DNA of 64,000 nt from Flavobacterium sp. SUN052 (lineage in GTDB: Bacteria > Bacteroidota > Bacteroidia > Flavobacteriales > Flavobacteriaceae): assembly GCF_028867935.1 (NCBI RefSeq), contig NZ_JAPQNS010000002.1:62001-126000 (forward strand), in the 5' to 3' direction. Under the pieces are notes generated by a model. The model made no database searches, had not been told where the DNA came from, and saw only the letters and a list, made by a program, of their open reading frames with translations. The position numbers and the translations under genes are program-made. The first letter of the stretch is position 1. The number at the start of each line of letters is the position of its first letter. Shown piece by piece: positions 1 through 9,806 of this stretch.

Positions 1-23
1 GATCCATAATTTCGGCTGGCTCC

Positions 24-3000
24 TTACCTGATTGTTGCAAATGATTGATTATTGGCCTTTTGCAACTGGTGGATGGTGTTCTGGATTGTCCCATTAAATG
101 AGTGGCCATTCGCATCCGTAACCGAGTAGGTAATCGTCATGACGTCGGTTGGTTTAATACCAGGGAGCATGAGCTTGACGGTCTTTTTGTCCTGACTCAG
201 TTTCACGTCCGAGATCCTCAGCTTCTGCGTGTTGTATCGGTCCGAACCATACTTCCGGCTCCTCCGAATGTCCCAGCCTTTTACCTCGAAACTGCCCGGA
301 TGGTGGGTGCTTTTTTCGGCTAACTCGCTGGCAAACGTCAGCGTAACACCATCGACTTCGGCACCTAAGCGCGTGGGCAGCGAGACGGGTTTTCCGGTAT
401 AACGAAGTCGGTAGAAATCGCCCCCTTTGATGGTTTGCGACGTACCCCAGGCCGACATACCGCAGGCATACAACTGGCCATCGGCCGGGTTGAAGCGACC
501 ACGCATAATACCCGTTCGGAACTTAACACCCGGCAGGTCGATCACCCCACCCTGCTTCTGGCCATTCACGTCTTCGGGCAACACCAGTTGAATTTTGCCA
601 TAGCCGTACGAAAAACTAAGCAGGCTTCCATTCAGGGGCCCCCATTTCTTACTATCTACCCAAAGTAACTCCGAAGGCGATCGGTCAAATTCCATGTCAA
701 TCCAAACCAGCGGCTGTTCCATGGCGGCTTTCGTCGAATCGTTAGGCGGTTTATAGCCCCACATATTGCCGTAAAATTTCCCCTTCCCATCAATCCAGTT
801 GACTCGGTTCATGGGGTTCCAGTAGCCCTGCTGGTCGGTCACGATAAAGCTACCGTCGGGGTTGATGCACACGCCGTTAGCGGCTCGAAACCCGGTGGCG
901 ATAATCTGCGTGGAAGTGCCATCCTTGCTGACTTTCAACAGGGTACCGTGCTGCGGAATCAGGGCTTCGCGGGCGTGACGGCCACTTTTGGCGTAATACA
1001 GATTGCCTTCCTTATCGGCCTGCAAGCCCATCGCAAACTCGTGGAAATGGTCGGTTACCTGATGGTCGTGGTTGAAGCTTTCGTAGAAATCGGTTTCGCC
1101 ATCGCCGTTCAGATCGCGGAGTAACACCAGTTGATCGCGGCAGGTAACGTATATTTTTTCGTTCAACACTTTGATGCCCAGCGGCTGAAAAAGCCCCGAC
1201 GCAATACGCTGCCAGGTCAGACTTCCCCGGCCATTGGTCAGACCCGTAACCCGCCACACGTCGCCGTCGGTAGTACATAACACCGCGACATTCGGGTTTT
1301 TCATGAAGTCGATGCCACTAAGCTTCATCCGCGATTTCCACGGATTGTCGTAGGGTGGCGACAGTTGATCGACGGCAAACAAACCGTCGTCTTTCCCCCG
1401 CGTGATGGTCGTGTGCAGCGTTTGCGGGTAATGCGGCTTTCCACCTTTGGTGTACCGGTCGAGTGATTCGGGCTTGGATGATTGTGCGGCAAACTCGGTC
1501 AGGCTTTTAGTGCCGGGCTTGGCCATAAACAGCTTGATGGTTGTCTTTGCCGAGGCTGAAATCTGCAAAACGACGTACCCACTTTCTTCTTTCAGCGATG
1601 CCCCCTGACCAACTACCGCAACGTTGGTACCGACGCGTGCCACTCGGGTTTTAAGCAGGTGCTGCGCAGGACTAATGGTCATTGTTCGAGTGAACACCGG
1701 TTGGCCATCAACCTTCTCCATCCCCAGCTTTTCCAGAATAGCCGCCCGCCCGACGGTATAGGCGATGATTACCGCGTTTTCGTAGTGATACAGCCCTTTG
1801 TAATTGGCCCACGTTTTGGGTAATGGCCCAAACTGGCGACCATCCCGCGCCGTAAATCGGGGGTCGTCGAACGTGCCGGTCGATGGGTTGGCCCAACCCG
1901 GCCCAACGGGTGTTTCGATGTGTAATTGGCCGATAGTTCGGGGATAGGTTTCGTGGTTATCGTTAAGCAGAATTCCCTCCCAGTCAATAAACCCTTTGCC
2001 TGTCCAGCCACCGGCTACGCGCATCACGTCGTGGTCGAAAATCATCCAGGCCCTCCCGGCCGATACCCCACCGGCTCCAGTATCGACCCGCACGGCGATG
2101 CCCTTGTAAGCGAAATTATTCTTCCGGTAATCTTCGTCCGCGTAAGGCACGGGCCGTGGTGAGTGGAACCGTTTGATGCCCGTTGCCGAATCAGCCAGTT
2201 CGTAAGTATTAATGAAGAAATTGCCGTAATCCATGTCCGACCACGGATGATACGGCTGCACGGCGGGGCCTTTCGACGTTCCCCTGGGCAGTTTGGCCAG
2301 ATAGCCGGGGGTTACGCGCAGGTATTGGCTGGGGTTACTTTCCTTGATGAAATTCTCCCGGATGTAGGCAATCACATCGTACTTCTCCTGCGGACTAAGC
2401 GTCATCTGGGGCGGCATGGCCCCGTACCCTTTGGTGATGGTCTGGTATAGCGAATACGGGTCGTAGCCTGCCTTGAACCGCTGCGCCCAAAACTTATGAG
2501 ACATCGGAATCGACCCTTCCGACTCCGGATTTCCGTGGCAATTGATGCACACGGCATTGTATATCCGCTCACCCCGCATAAAGCCCTCCCGATTGACATC
2601 CTGAATCAACTCGGCATGGTCAAGATTCAACTCCGACTTGCTTAACTCACTGCCTGACAAAATATAGGAAACAGTTGGCGGATTGTAGGCAACCGCTGGT
2701 TCTACCGATCTTTTGGCGGTCATCTGAACCGTTTTCGTTGCCGATGAAACGGTACCGGCAAACGTATCGCCGGTAAACGTGCCGGTTAGCTGGTAGGTTG
2801 TTTTTCGTAGGGTAAACCGGCCATTCAGCGTGTTGGCGTCAATCGTCAACGCCTGAATGGGTGTGGCTCCGTACTCGAATGAGTATAAAACGCCGGTATA
2901 GGTAGTCTCATTCCGTCTCAGTTTCAAGGTGCCGGACAATTCTTCGTTCAGCTTGATAGTGTATTCCCACGCCCCCTCAATTGGGTCCGCAGTGAACCCG

Positions 3001-3056
3001 GCGAAACAAATAGCCAACACGAACACCACCAAACGGCCTATAGTCTTCTGCTTCAT
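24..3056 (-). CDS. Secreted cytochrome c / beta-propeller fusion (DUF6797-like, sorbosone-dehydrogenase-like)
   Basis: 1010-residue exported protein; residues 1-23 form a signal peptide. A small beta-rich domain (about 28-115) is followed by a class I cytochrome c domain with the haem motif CINCH at residues 170-174 and a likely axial methionine in GAMPPQM. The middle part resembles DUF6797, and the C-terminal half resembles the glucose/sorbosone dehydrogenase beta-propeller. Proteins of this plan are thought to oxidise sugars or other small substrates in the periplasm and pass electrons to the haem; the substrate is not known here. It is the last gene of the minus-strand glycan locus, 24 bases after the GH92 gene, so it probably acts on a released sugar. 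Domain calls are by eye; the haem motif is certain. Confidence 0.8.
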   Translation of the reverse strand: MKQKTIGRLVVFVLAICFAGFTADPIEGAWEYTIKLNEELSGTLKLRRNETTYTGVLYSFEYGATPIQALTIDANTLNGRFTLRKTTYQLTGTFTGDTFAGTVSSATKTVQMTAKRSVEPAVAYNPPTVSYILSGSELSKSELNLDHAELIQDVNREGFMRGERIYNAVCINCHGNPESEGSIPMSHKFWAQRFKAGYDPYSLYQTITKGYGAMPPQMTLSPQEKYDVIAYIRENFIKESNPSQYLRVTPGYLAKLPRGTSKGPAVQPYHPWSDMDYGNFFINTYELADSATGIKRFHSPRPVPYADEDYRKNNFAYKGIAVRVDTGAGGVSAGRAWMIFDHDVMRVAGGWTGKGFIDWEGILLNDNHETYPRTIGQLHIETPVGPGWANPSTGTFDDPRFTARDGRQFGPLPKTWANYKGLYHYENAVIIAYTVGRAAILEKLGMEKVDGQPVFTRTMTISPAQHLLKTRVARVGTNVAVVGQGASLKEESGYVVLQISASAKTTIKLFMAKPGTKSLTEFAAQSSKPESLDRYTKGGKPHYPQTLHTTITRGKDDGLFAVDQLSPPYDNPWKSRMKLSGIDFMKNPNVAVLCTTDGDVWRVTGLTNGRGSLTWQRIASGLFQPLGIKVLNEKIYVTCRDQLVLLRDLNGDGETDFYESFNHDHQVTDHFHEFAMGLQADKEGNLYYAKSGRHAREALIPQHGTLLKVSKDGTSTQIIATGFRAANGVCINPDGSFIVTDQQGYWNPMNRVNWIDGKGKFYGNMWGYKPPNDSTKAAMEQPLVWIDMEFDRSPSELLWVDSKKWGPLNGSLLSFSYGYGKIQLVLPEDVNGQKQGGVIDLPGVKFRTGIMRGRFNPADGQLYACGMSAWGTSQTIKGGDFYRLRYTGKPVSLPTRLGAEVDGVTLTFASELAEKSTHHPGSFEVKGWDIRRSRKYGSDRYNTQKLRISDVKLSQDKKTVKLMLPGIKPTDVMTITYSVTDANGHSFNGTIQNTIHQLQKANNQSFATIR

Positions 3057-3080
3057 GGTCTAATTAGCCTAGCCAGCTTA

Positions 3081-5486
3081 TCATTTTACAGTCCCTGACG
3101 ACATTGACATAGGGGCCTGCTCTGATTTGCTTCCCCAGGTTTTGTTCGGTTTATCACCCATTTGCAGGGTCAGCGTGCCGCCGTTAACCACCGTTTCGTG
3201 CAACATCCACGGCTGGTCGAGAAGCTTGCCGTTCAGCGTGGCCGATTGGATGTACAGGTTCGTGGCTGAGTTGTTCTGCGCGTCGATTACAAACTGCTTC
3301 CCTTTATAGTATTTCGGATTGAGTTTGATGGTGATTTTATTGAAAATCGGACTGCTGATTTCGTAGAATGGTTCGGGAGTGGTGCCGCCGTTAGTCGAGA
3401 ACAGACCCGTTTTGAGCAGAACCGACAGACTGCCCATCAACCCCTGATCTTCGTCACCACTGTAGCCGGATTCAGGCGAGATACCACTGTACACTTTCTC
3501 TACTACCTGCCGCGTCCAATACTGTGTCAGCCAGGGCGAACCAGCGTAATTGAACAGCCAAGCCGTTTGCATACAGGGCTGATTGCCGTAGTTGATAAAC
3601 ACCCGGCGTAGTTCTTCCAAAGTCTCTTTATCGTGCGATTTTCCTGACACGAAATCGTGTTTCTGGGCCTTTTCGAACGAGCCGTTAAGCTTGGTAGTAA
3701 ATGCATCACGACCGCCCATCAGGTTGATCAAGCCCTGCACATCGTGGGGAACAAACCAGGTGTACTGAGCCGCATTGCCCTCTTCCCAGCCATTGTCGTA
3801 CCGCAGAATATCGACCGGTTCGCCCCATTTTCCCTCCAGCGTTCGGTTCCACATCCAGCCTAATTCGGGGTTCCAGATGTTTTTGTAGTTCTCGGCCCGC
3901 TTCATAAACAGACCGTAATCATCCGTTTTACCCAACTTCTGGGCCATCTGCGCTAACGTGTAATCCTGATAGGCATATTCCAGCGTTTGCGTCGAGCCGT
4001 CCTGGTGGAAACCATACCGGGTTTTGCTCATGGGATGCGGCACATAGCCTCGTTCCATGTAATACTCAATGCCACCGCCTTTAAACGTGTTGTGCTCATA
4101 CCCGGCTTTGCTCATCAGGCCACCGGGAAAGTGGTTTTTGCGCATCCCTTCGTAGGCTTTGTTCTGATCGAACCCACGAATACCTTTCAGATAGGCGCTG
4201 ACGATAAACGGCGTCGACGAGGCCCCCGTCATCACAAACGTATAATTACCCCCTGCTGGTCCGCGCGGAATCAACCCACCATCATCGTACATCAACAGCA
4301 TTGAATTGACGAACGACTCAGTGACTTCGGGATACACCAGATGCCAAAGGGTGTTGAGCGACCATTGTGCCCCCCACATGGCGTCGAAATTATGGTGATT
4401 AAATTTGGGCTTGCCATTGGCATCCAGTGGAATCTGTTTGATGCGACGCTCAGGGCCCGTCATGTCGCTGTACTTACCGTTCACGTCCGAAATAATGCGT
4501 CGACCCTGCAGGGCATGCCATAGGTCAGTGTAAAAGCGGCTGCGTTCGGTGTTGGTGCCCCCCTCAATGTCAATTCGGCTGAGCCAGTTATTCCAATCCG
4601 TACGGCTATCCTGCACCGTTTTTTCGAAATCCCAGTGCGGCAGTTCAGTCTTTAGGTTGATACGGGCTTGTTCTTCACTGATGTACGAAATGGCCACTTT
4701 CATTTTTCGTACTTCGCCCGCTTTAGTTTTAAAGCTCACATAAACGCCCGTGCGTTCTCCGTCAATCTGATCGTCAATGGTTTCCAGCTTGCCTTTGCGC
4801 CACCCCTTGAACGAATCGAACGGTTTGTCGAACGTAGCGACGAAAAACACCGTCAATGTTTTGGGTCGGCGAATGGTTGGAGCCATGATGGCGTAGCCTT
4901 CAATCTCTTGATTACTAACCTTTTTTACGTAGCCTTTCTGGGTATCTGACGGCCCTAAAAACGTGGCAAAGTCGAACAGAATATGACTTTGGGTGGAAGC
5001 GGGGTAGGTGTATTTGTGGAAACCGACACGGGTAGTCGACGTCAGTTCGGCGGTAATGTTGTAAGCATCCAGCACCACTTTATGGTAACCTGCACGCATC
5101 ACTTCCTTCTCATGCGAAAATCGGGAACCGTACTTATCTGCACCTAAATGCCCTTTAAATTCTCCGGTAGTGGGCATGACAGGAACACCCGATAACTGCC
5201 AGCCGTGGATATGGCTAAAGCACTTAATACTATCCAGATGGTAGCGATACCCTGCTCCCCAATCGGCATTGACACCATTGTCGGGGCTGAGGTTCACCAT
5301 ACCAAACGGGCGACTCGCGGAGTTAAAAAAGAACCAGCGCGAGTTGGCCGCATCGACAATCGGATTAACCAGATCGACGGGATGCTTTTGGGCTGATGTG
5401 GGTTGCGTTAGACTTAACGTGGCGGTGAAGGCCAGTAAACCATAGGTAAGCTTATTCATAATCTTCAGCGTTCTATCTAATTTCAT
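3081..5486 (-). CDS. GH92 alpha-mannosidase family protein
   Basis: About 801 residues from the preferred start. GH92 enzymes are calcium-dependent exo-alpha-mannosidases. Family features are the N-terminal beta-sandwich with the DLVNPIVDAANSRW segment, the glycine-rich GGLIPRGPAGGNYT stretch, and the C-terminal GYSGDEDQGLMGS segment that corresponds to the family's active-site region. I chose the ATG at 5486 because an AGGGAGG ribosome-binding site lies just before it; the in-frame ATG at 5528 lies upstream of that site. The gene overlaps the stop of the upstream GH95 gene by 14 bases, suggesting translational coupling. A signal peptide ending near TQPTSAQ indicates export. The exact linkage specificity cannot be read from sequence. 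Confidence 0.9.
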   Translation of the reverse strand: MKLDRTLKIMNKLTYGLLAFTATLSLTQPTSAQKHPVDLVNPIVDAANSRWFFFNSASRPFGMVNLSPDNGVNADWGAGYRYHLDSIKCFSHIHGWQLSGVPVMPTTGEFKGHLGADKYGSRFSHEKEVMRAGYHKVVLDAYNITAELTSTTRVGFHKYTYPASTQSHILFDFATFLGPSDTQKGYVKKVSNQEIEGYAIMAPTIRRPKTLTVFFVATFDKPFDSFKGWRKGKLETIDDQIDGERTGVYVSFKTKAGEVRKMKVAISYISEEQARINLKTELPHWDFEKTVQDSRTDWNNWLSRIDIEGGTNTERSRFYTDLWHALQGRRIISDVNGKYSDMTGPERRIKQIPLDANGKPKFNHHNFDAMWGAQWSLNTLWHLVYPEVTESFVNSMLLMYDDGGLIPRGPAGGNYTFVMTGASSTPFIVSAYLKGIRGFDQNKAYEGMRKNHFPGGLMSKAGYEHNTFKGGGIEYYMERGYVPHPMSKTRYGFHQDGSTQTLEYAYQDYTLAQMAQKLGKTDDYGLFMKRAENYKNIWNPELGWMWNRTLEGKWGEPVDILRYDNGWEEGNAAQYTWFVPHDVQGLINLMGGRDAFTTKLNGSFEKAQKHDFVSGKSHDKETLEELRRVFINYGNQPCMQTAWLFNYAGSPWLTQYWTRQVVEKVYSGISPESGYSGDEDQGLMGSLSVLLKTGLFSTNGGTTPEPFYEISSPIFNKITIKLNPKYYKGKQFVIDAQNNSATNLYIQSATLNGKLLDQPWMLHETVVNGGTLTLQMGDKPNKTWGSKSEQAPMSMSSGTVK

Positions 5487-8088
5487 ACGCCCTCCCTTTT
5501 TCTGTCTTAATATCAATCGTAAAGCCATTCACCACAGGCATCTGCCCTAGCTTCGTTTTGTCTTTGATAAGTGGGGATCCCGCATCAACAAAGCTGAACA
5601 GGGGATTCACGTCTCCCGCAGCCACACCACCTGTGGGCGGCACGCTCAGCTTCTCGTTGGTTCGGATTCGGCAAGTGCCGCCTAGTGCAGAATGTACCAC
5701 GGCCCTGGTCAGTTTACCGGCTTTCCATTCCATATCGACGGTAAAGCCACCGCGCGCCTTCAGGCCCTTTACCCGGCCTGTATGCCAGGCTTGTGGTAAA
5801 GCGGGGAGCAGGTGTATTTCTCCCGAGTGGCTTTGCACCAGCATTTCGGCGATACCTGCCGTAGCGCCAAAATTACCGTCAATTTGAAAAGGCGGATGGG
5901 CACAAAACAGGTTAGGATACGTTCCTCCGCCTGCCATGTGCGCTGTTTCGGTAGTAATCAGTTTGAACAGGTTGGTGAGCAATTGGAGAGCATGATCCCC
6001 CTCGTGCAAACGAGCCCAGACGTTCACTTTCCAACCCATCGACCAGCCCGTTGCCAGATCACCCCGACGTTCCATCACCCGTTTGGCCGCAGCCGCCAAC
6101 TCGGGCGTTGTTTGCCCATTAATCTGGTTGCTGGGGTGCATGGCATACAAATGAGAAAAGTGCCGGTGCTGAACATCAGCATCGGCATAATCTTCCTGCC
6201 ATTCCTGCAACTGACCGTATTTGCCAATCTGATAGGGCAGCAACTGCGCCAAGTTCTGTTTTACCCCGGCAGTGAAGCGATCAGTAATACCCAGCATCTC
6301 ACAGGCTTCCAGATAGCGGGAAAATGACTCGCGGACAATAGCCATATCCATTGTCGGGCCAGGGCTAAATGTGGCCTGTTTGTTACCGTCGTACAAGAAA
6401 TTCTGTTCGGGCGAATGGCCTACTGGGGTCACCAGATAACCCTGTTCGTTTTTAACCAGCCAGCCTTGGTAAAATTGTACTGCCCCTTTTAACAGAGGAA
6501 ACACCTCATTTTTCAGAAATTCTTTATCGCCACTAAACAGGTATTTCTCCCAGAAATGGCTGGTTAGCCAACCAGCCGCCATTGGCCAGAATGCGCAGTT
6601 ACAATTGTCGATGGGCTCAGCATGACGCCAGATATCCATGTTGTGATGAGCTACCCAACCGTCGTTGCCATACATGTTTCGGGCGGTTTCGCGCCCATTG
6701 ATCGCTAGCTCTTTAATGGCCTTGAAAAACGGCTCCTGACATTCCGACAAGTTGGTCAGTTCGGCGGGCCAGTAGTTCATCTGGGCATTGATGTTGATGG
6801 TGTAGCCTCCATTCCAGGGAGGAATCAACTGGTCGTTCCAGATGCCCTGCAAATTGAGCGGCTGACCACCCGGCCTCGACCCAGCAATCATCAGGTAACG
6901 ACCGAATTTAAAATACAAGGCTGAAAAGGCGGGGTCTTTGCCGTTCGAAAACAGCTTAACGCGCTGGTCGGTGGGGAGCTGCGACTGCTCCGTTTCGGCC
7001 GCTAATTGAATATCTATCCTGTCGAACAATCGCTTATAGTCGGTCAGATGCGTTTGATACAGGCCTGCATAAGGCTTCTTTTCAATAGCCTTAAAACGCT
7101 GATCGAGAATTCGGCCTAGGTCAACGCCATCGTAAGCCGGGCTTTTGTCGAATCCGTTGAAGCTGGTGGCGGCCGATACTACAAAAACTACCTCGGAAGC
7201 ATCTTGAACGGTTAGTGCGTTTTTGTCGGACCTGATACGGCCACCGGTATTGATCACTTTTACCCGCGTTTCAAACGCCATGCCCAACCCGTTTATCTGC
7301 TGGTCATACAACATGTTTTCAACGCCCGGTTTACGTTGGCCGTTCTTCTCGTAGAGCTCGGGGTATTTGTGCTGATCGCCCAGCTTTTCGACCTGCTCAA
7401 AGCTACGTCGCAACGCAAATCCGGGGACTTTCCCCTGCATTGCCAACGTATTTCCCTGAGCCGTATAACGGGCAGTCGATTCGTGGGGCGTTGAGAAGCG
7501 TAATGTACCATTGATTTTTTCCGGCCCGTTGGCCGAAAGTCTCACCACAATCACATGGTCGGGATAACTGGCAAAATAGGTTCGGGTGTACGTCGTTTTA
7601 TTTACTTTGTACTGAGTCGTGGCAGTCGCCGTTGACAGGTCGAGATGCCGTTTATAGTCTGAGATTGACTCTTTTTTATGGTCAAGATCAATCCATAAAT
7701 CACCCATCGGTTGATACAGTTGGTGATTCCGGCCCAGCCATTCCTTTGCAATGAGTGCCTGGGCTTCCTGATAGTTGCCAGCAGCTAATAAATCACTGAC
7801 CTGCTTAAAGTCTTTGCGGATAGTAATGTTTTTGAACGTGCCCGTAGGGTCACCCGAATAGAGTGTGCCTTCGTTCAATTGCAGATGTTCTTTTAAGGGA
7901 TCACCAAATACCATAGCCCCCATGTACCCATTTCCCAGCGGCAAAGCCTCCGGCCACACAGTCGCGGGTTTGTCGTACCACAACGTTTGCGAGGGGCTTT
8001 GGGCCCAAACACGCCCGACAAACGTCAGCATCCCCAGGATTGTGATACCCAGTAGTAAATCGGCTTTGGGGTGACGGTTCATGCGCAC
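5473..8088 (-). CDS. GH95 family glycoside hydrolase (alpha-L-fucosidase type)
   Basis: 871 residues with a signal peptide ending at VWAQS. The N-terminal WPEALPLGNGYMGAMVFGD segment, the central YNING-like and MNYWPAELTNLSEC segments, the HRHFSHLYAMHP motif and the late DGNFGATAGIAEML motif are hallmarks of GH95. Characterised members are inverting alpha-1,2-L-fucosidases, with some alpha-L-galactosidases. The protein has normal family length and looks intact. Together with the adjoining GH92 enzyme it suggests stepwise removal of terminal fucose/galactose and mannose from a branched glycan. It is 3 bases downstream of the preceding gene and overlaps the next, so it sits inside the operon started by the SusC/SusD pair. 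Confidence 0.92.
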   Translation of the reverse strand: MRMNRHPKADLLLGITILGMLTFVGRVWAQSPSQTLWYDKPATVWPEALPLGNGYMGAMVFGDPLKEHLQLNEGTLYSGDPTGTFKNITIRKDFKQVSDLLAAGNYQEAQALIAKEWLGRNHQLYQPMGDLWIDLDHKKESISDYKRHLDLSTATATTQYKVNKTTYTRTYFASYPDHVIVVRLSANGPEKINGTLRFSTPHESTARYTAQGNTLAMQGKVPGFALRRSFEQVEKLGDQHKYPELYEKNGQRKPGVENMLYDQQINGLGMAFETRVKVINTGGRIRSDKNALTVQDASEVVFVVSAATSFNGFDKSPAYDGVDLGRILDQRFKAIEKKPYAGLYQTHLTDYKRLFDRIDIQLAAETEQSQLPTDQRVKLFSNGKDPAFSALYFKFGRYLMIAGSRPGGQPLNLQGIWNDQLIPPWNGGYTININAQMNYWPAELTNLSECQEPFFKAIKELAINGRETARNMYGNDGWVAHHNMDIWRHAEPIDNCNCAFWPMAAGWLTSHFWEKYLFSGDKEFLKNEVFPLLKGAVQFYQGWLVKNEQGYLVTPVGHSPEQNFLYDGNKQATFSPGPTMDMAIVRESFSRYLEACEMLGITDRFTAGVKQNLAQLLPYQIGKYGQLQEWQEDYADADVQHRHFSHLYAMHPSNQINGQTTPELAAAAKRVMERRGDLATGWSMGWKVNVWARLHEGDHALQLLTNLFKLITTETAHMAGGGTYPNLFCAHPPFQIDGNFGATAGIAEMLVQSHSGEIHLLPALPQAWHTGRVKGLKARGGFTVDMEWKAGKLTRAVVHSALGGTCRIRTNEKLSVPPTGGVAAGDVNPLFSFVDAGSPLIKDKTKLGQMPVVNGFTIDIKTEKGRAYEIR

Positions 8089-8091
8089 GGT

Positions 8092-9804
8092 TTAGCTCAA
8101 AGAAATTGTGTGCTTAAACGGCGTGTATCCTGTCAGATACACGGTTGGTGCATCCATTGCTGGTAATGACCCGCGCAATTGTACATTCTTGTGCGCTGAT
8201 TTTACCATCGGGTTCTCCAGTGCAAACCGGATAGTATCGGTGCCAATGGAGTATGTACCCGGCTCGCCCGACAGGAGAAAGGCGTTGTCTTTTTTTGGGT
8301 GTTTTGTTACACCTGCCAAGGTACCTCCCGGCCTAAAAATCAACTCAAGCGCGACCGGCACGTTGTCGGTGCCCGATATGTCGATGGCTATTTGCAGACC
8401 GTTGTTGGCTTCGGTGACCGTTACGATTGACGTAAGTTTTTGCACTTCGCTTTGTGCTCGACCGGTTCTGGGCATTTTATCCCAATCACCTTCGGGGTCA
8501 ATTTTATTGGCGGCAATGGGTTGATAGTAGGGGCCTTCCAGCGACTTGCTCATCACCCACGAGTTACCCTTCTGCTCAATTTTTACCGAATCAAACTGGC
8601 CTTTCCCAAAAAACGAAGCGGCCACCCTCATGCCCTGCAAAATGGCGTTGCCTTTATGAAATGTCAGCCAACTGGCATTGTTCGACAATAGCGTACTGTC
8701 CCAGTTGTCGCGCCGGATTCGCACTACCCCCGAATATGGAAATGCTTTGACGTAGTTGGTCGGGAGTGGTTTACTGGCGGGTAGGTCATTCCAAAGCATT
8801 GGATCTTCCAGGAAATAATCGAGGTAACCCGCTAGTTGCTCTTTTGGGCAGGTCTTCTCAATGAGTTGGCACATGGCAGCCATTTCGCCGTTTTTGTCCA
8901 GTAAGGCCATATAGCGGTAGCAATAATAATACTTTGCCATGTTACCAACAGTGCCTTTGTCCTGCCGGTTAGAAGCCTCCGTTACAACCTCACCGTTGGG
9001 ATGTACGTAGTAGAGCGTCATCATCAGGTTTCGGCGAACGGGCTCAAACAGTTCCGGTTTTTTCAAGCCACGCGCCATAATAATCAGCGACCGGTCAACA
9101 ATGGGCGAATAGCTGTTCGTGCTTTTTTCGTTGAACTGCCCGTCGGGGTCAAGGTCGATGTGCTCGGCCAACCATTGATCAATCCGGCGGGTATAGCGCG
9201 GATTGGGAAACAGTTCGTTGAGCTTGGTTATCGCTGCTGACACCACCCACCGATGGTTAGGCGTGTGTATGCCGCCTACAATAAGTGCTTCGCCCGCTTT
9301 GGTCAAAAACGTTTTGATCAGCCCCAGCGCGGTATCAGTGCCCTTTATTAACTTCAGGAATTTATAAGCCGGTACAATATTCTCCAGCACAAACGCCGTA
9401 TCGGGTGTCGAGTGAAAATTGGTATCCAGCAAATCAATAGTGCCGTCGGGATACTGAAACGCAAGCATACTCCGGGCAGCAGTCTCAATCTCCGTTAACA
9501 GCTTAGCCGACTGGAAATAGCTTGATTCGGGCGTTGAAAACAGCATACTAGCCTTCATCAGAAACCCGCTTGTGGTATGCGGATTAGGCATTTCGACGTC
9601 ATTCACATAACCCCCTACATACTTACTGGCGGCATCCATTATTTTCAACGGCGCGTAGTTGGGCATTTGCTGATCGTTGATCCTGATCCAATCGAGTAGC
9701 CACGCGGGTTTATCAGGTGCTATGTGTTTGAACCCAGTAAAGCCCAACATGGGTATAATGCCAAGAGAGGTAGCGCTGAGTGTGATGAAATTCCGACGGT
9801 TCAT
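8092..9804 (-). CDS. Secreted protein of unknown function, probably an alpha/alpha-toroid glycan enzyme
   Basis: 570 residues. The N-terminus MNRRNFITLSATSLG resembles a Tat-type or oxidoreductase-style signal sequence (twin arginine, then a hydrophobic stretch). The first 350 residues are predicted by eye to be helical and rich in aromatic and histidine residues; the last third looks beta-rich. This organisation is seen in polysaccharide lyases and unsaturated-glucuronyl hydrolases with an (alpha/alpha) barrel and a beta-sandwich. I do not recognise a specific family and assign no reaction. Its position between the DUF1080 protein and the GH95 gene, with 3-base spacings on both sides, argues that it works on the same glycan. 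Confidence 0.7.
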   Translation of the reverse strand: MNRRNFITLSATSLGIIPMLGFTGFKHIAPDKPAWLLDWIRINDQQMPNYAPLKIMDAASKYVGGYVNDVEMPNPHTTSGFLMKASMLFSTPESSYFQSAKLLTEIETAARSMLAFQYPDGTIDLLDTNFHSTPDTAFVLENIVPAYKFLKLIKGTDTALGLIKTFLTKAGEALIVGGIHTPNHRWVVSAAITKLNELFPNPRYTRRIDQWLAEHIDLDPDGQFNEKSTNSYSPIVDRSLIIMARGLKKPELFEPVRRNLMMTLYYVHPNGEVVTEASNRQDKGTVGNMAKYYYCYRYMALLDKNGEMAAMCQLIEKTCPKEQLAGYLDYFLEDPMLWNDLPASKPLPTNYVKAFPYSGVVRIRRDNWDSTLLSNNASWLTFHKGNAILQGMRVAASFFGKGQFDSVKIEQKGNSWVMSKSLEGPYYQPIAANKIDPEGDWDKMPRTGRAQSEVQKLTSIVTVTEANNGLQIAIDISGTDNVPVALELIFRPGGTLAGVTKHPKKDNAFLLSGEPGTYSIGTDTIRFALENPMVKSAHKNVQLRGSLPAMDAPTVYLTGYTPFKHTISLS

Positions 9805-9806
9805 GT

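Noticed and set aside
5812..6327. A 171-residue plus-strand open frame
   Set aside because: It is antisense to the GH95 gene, where the conserved family motifs are encoded on the other strand.
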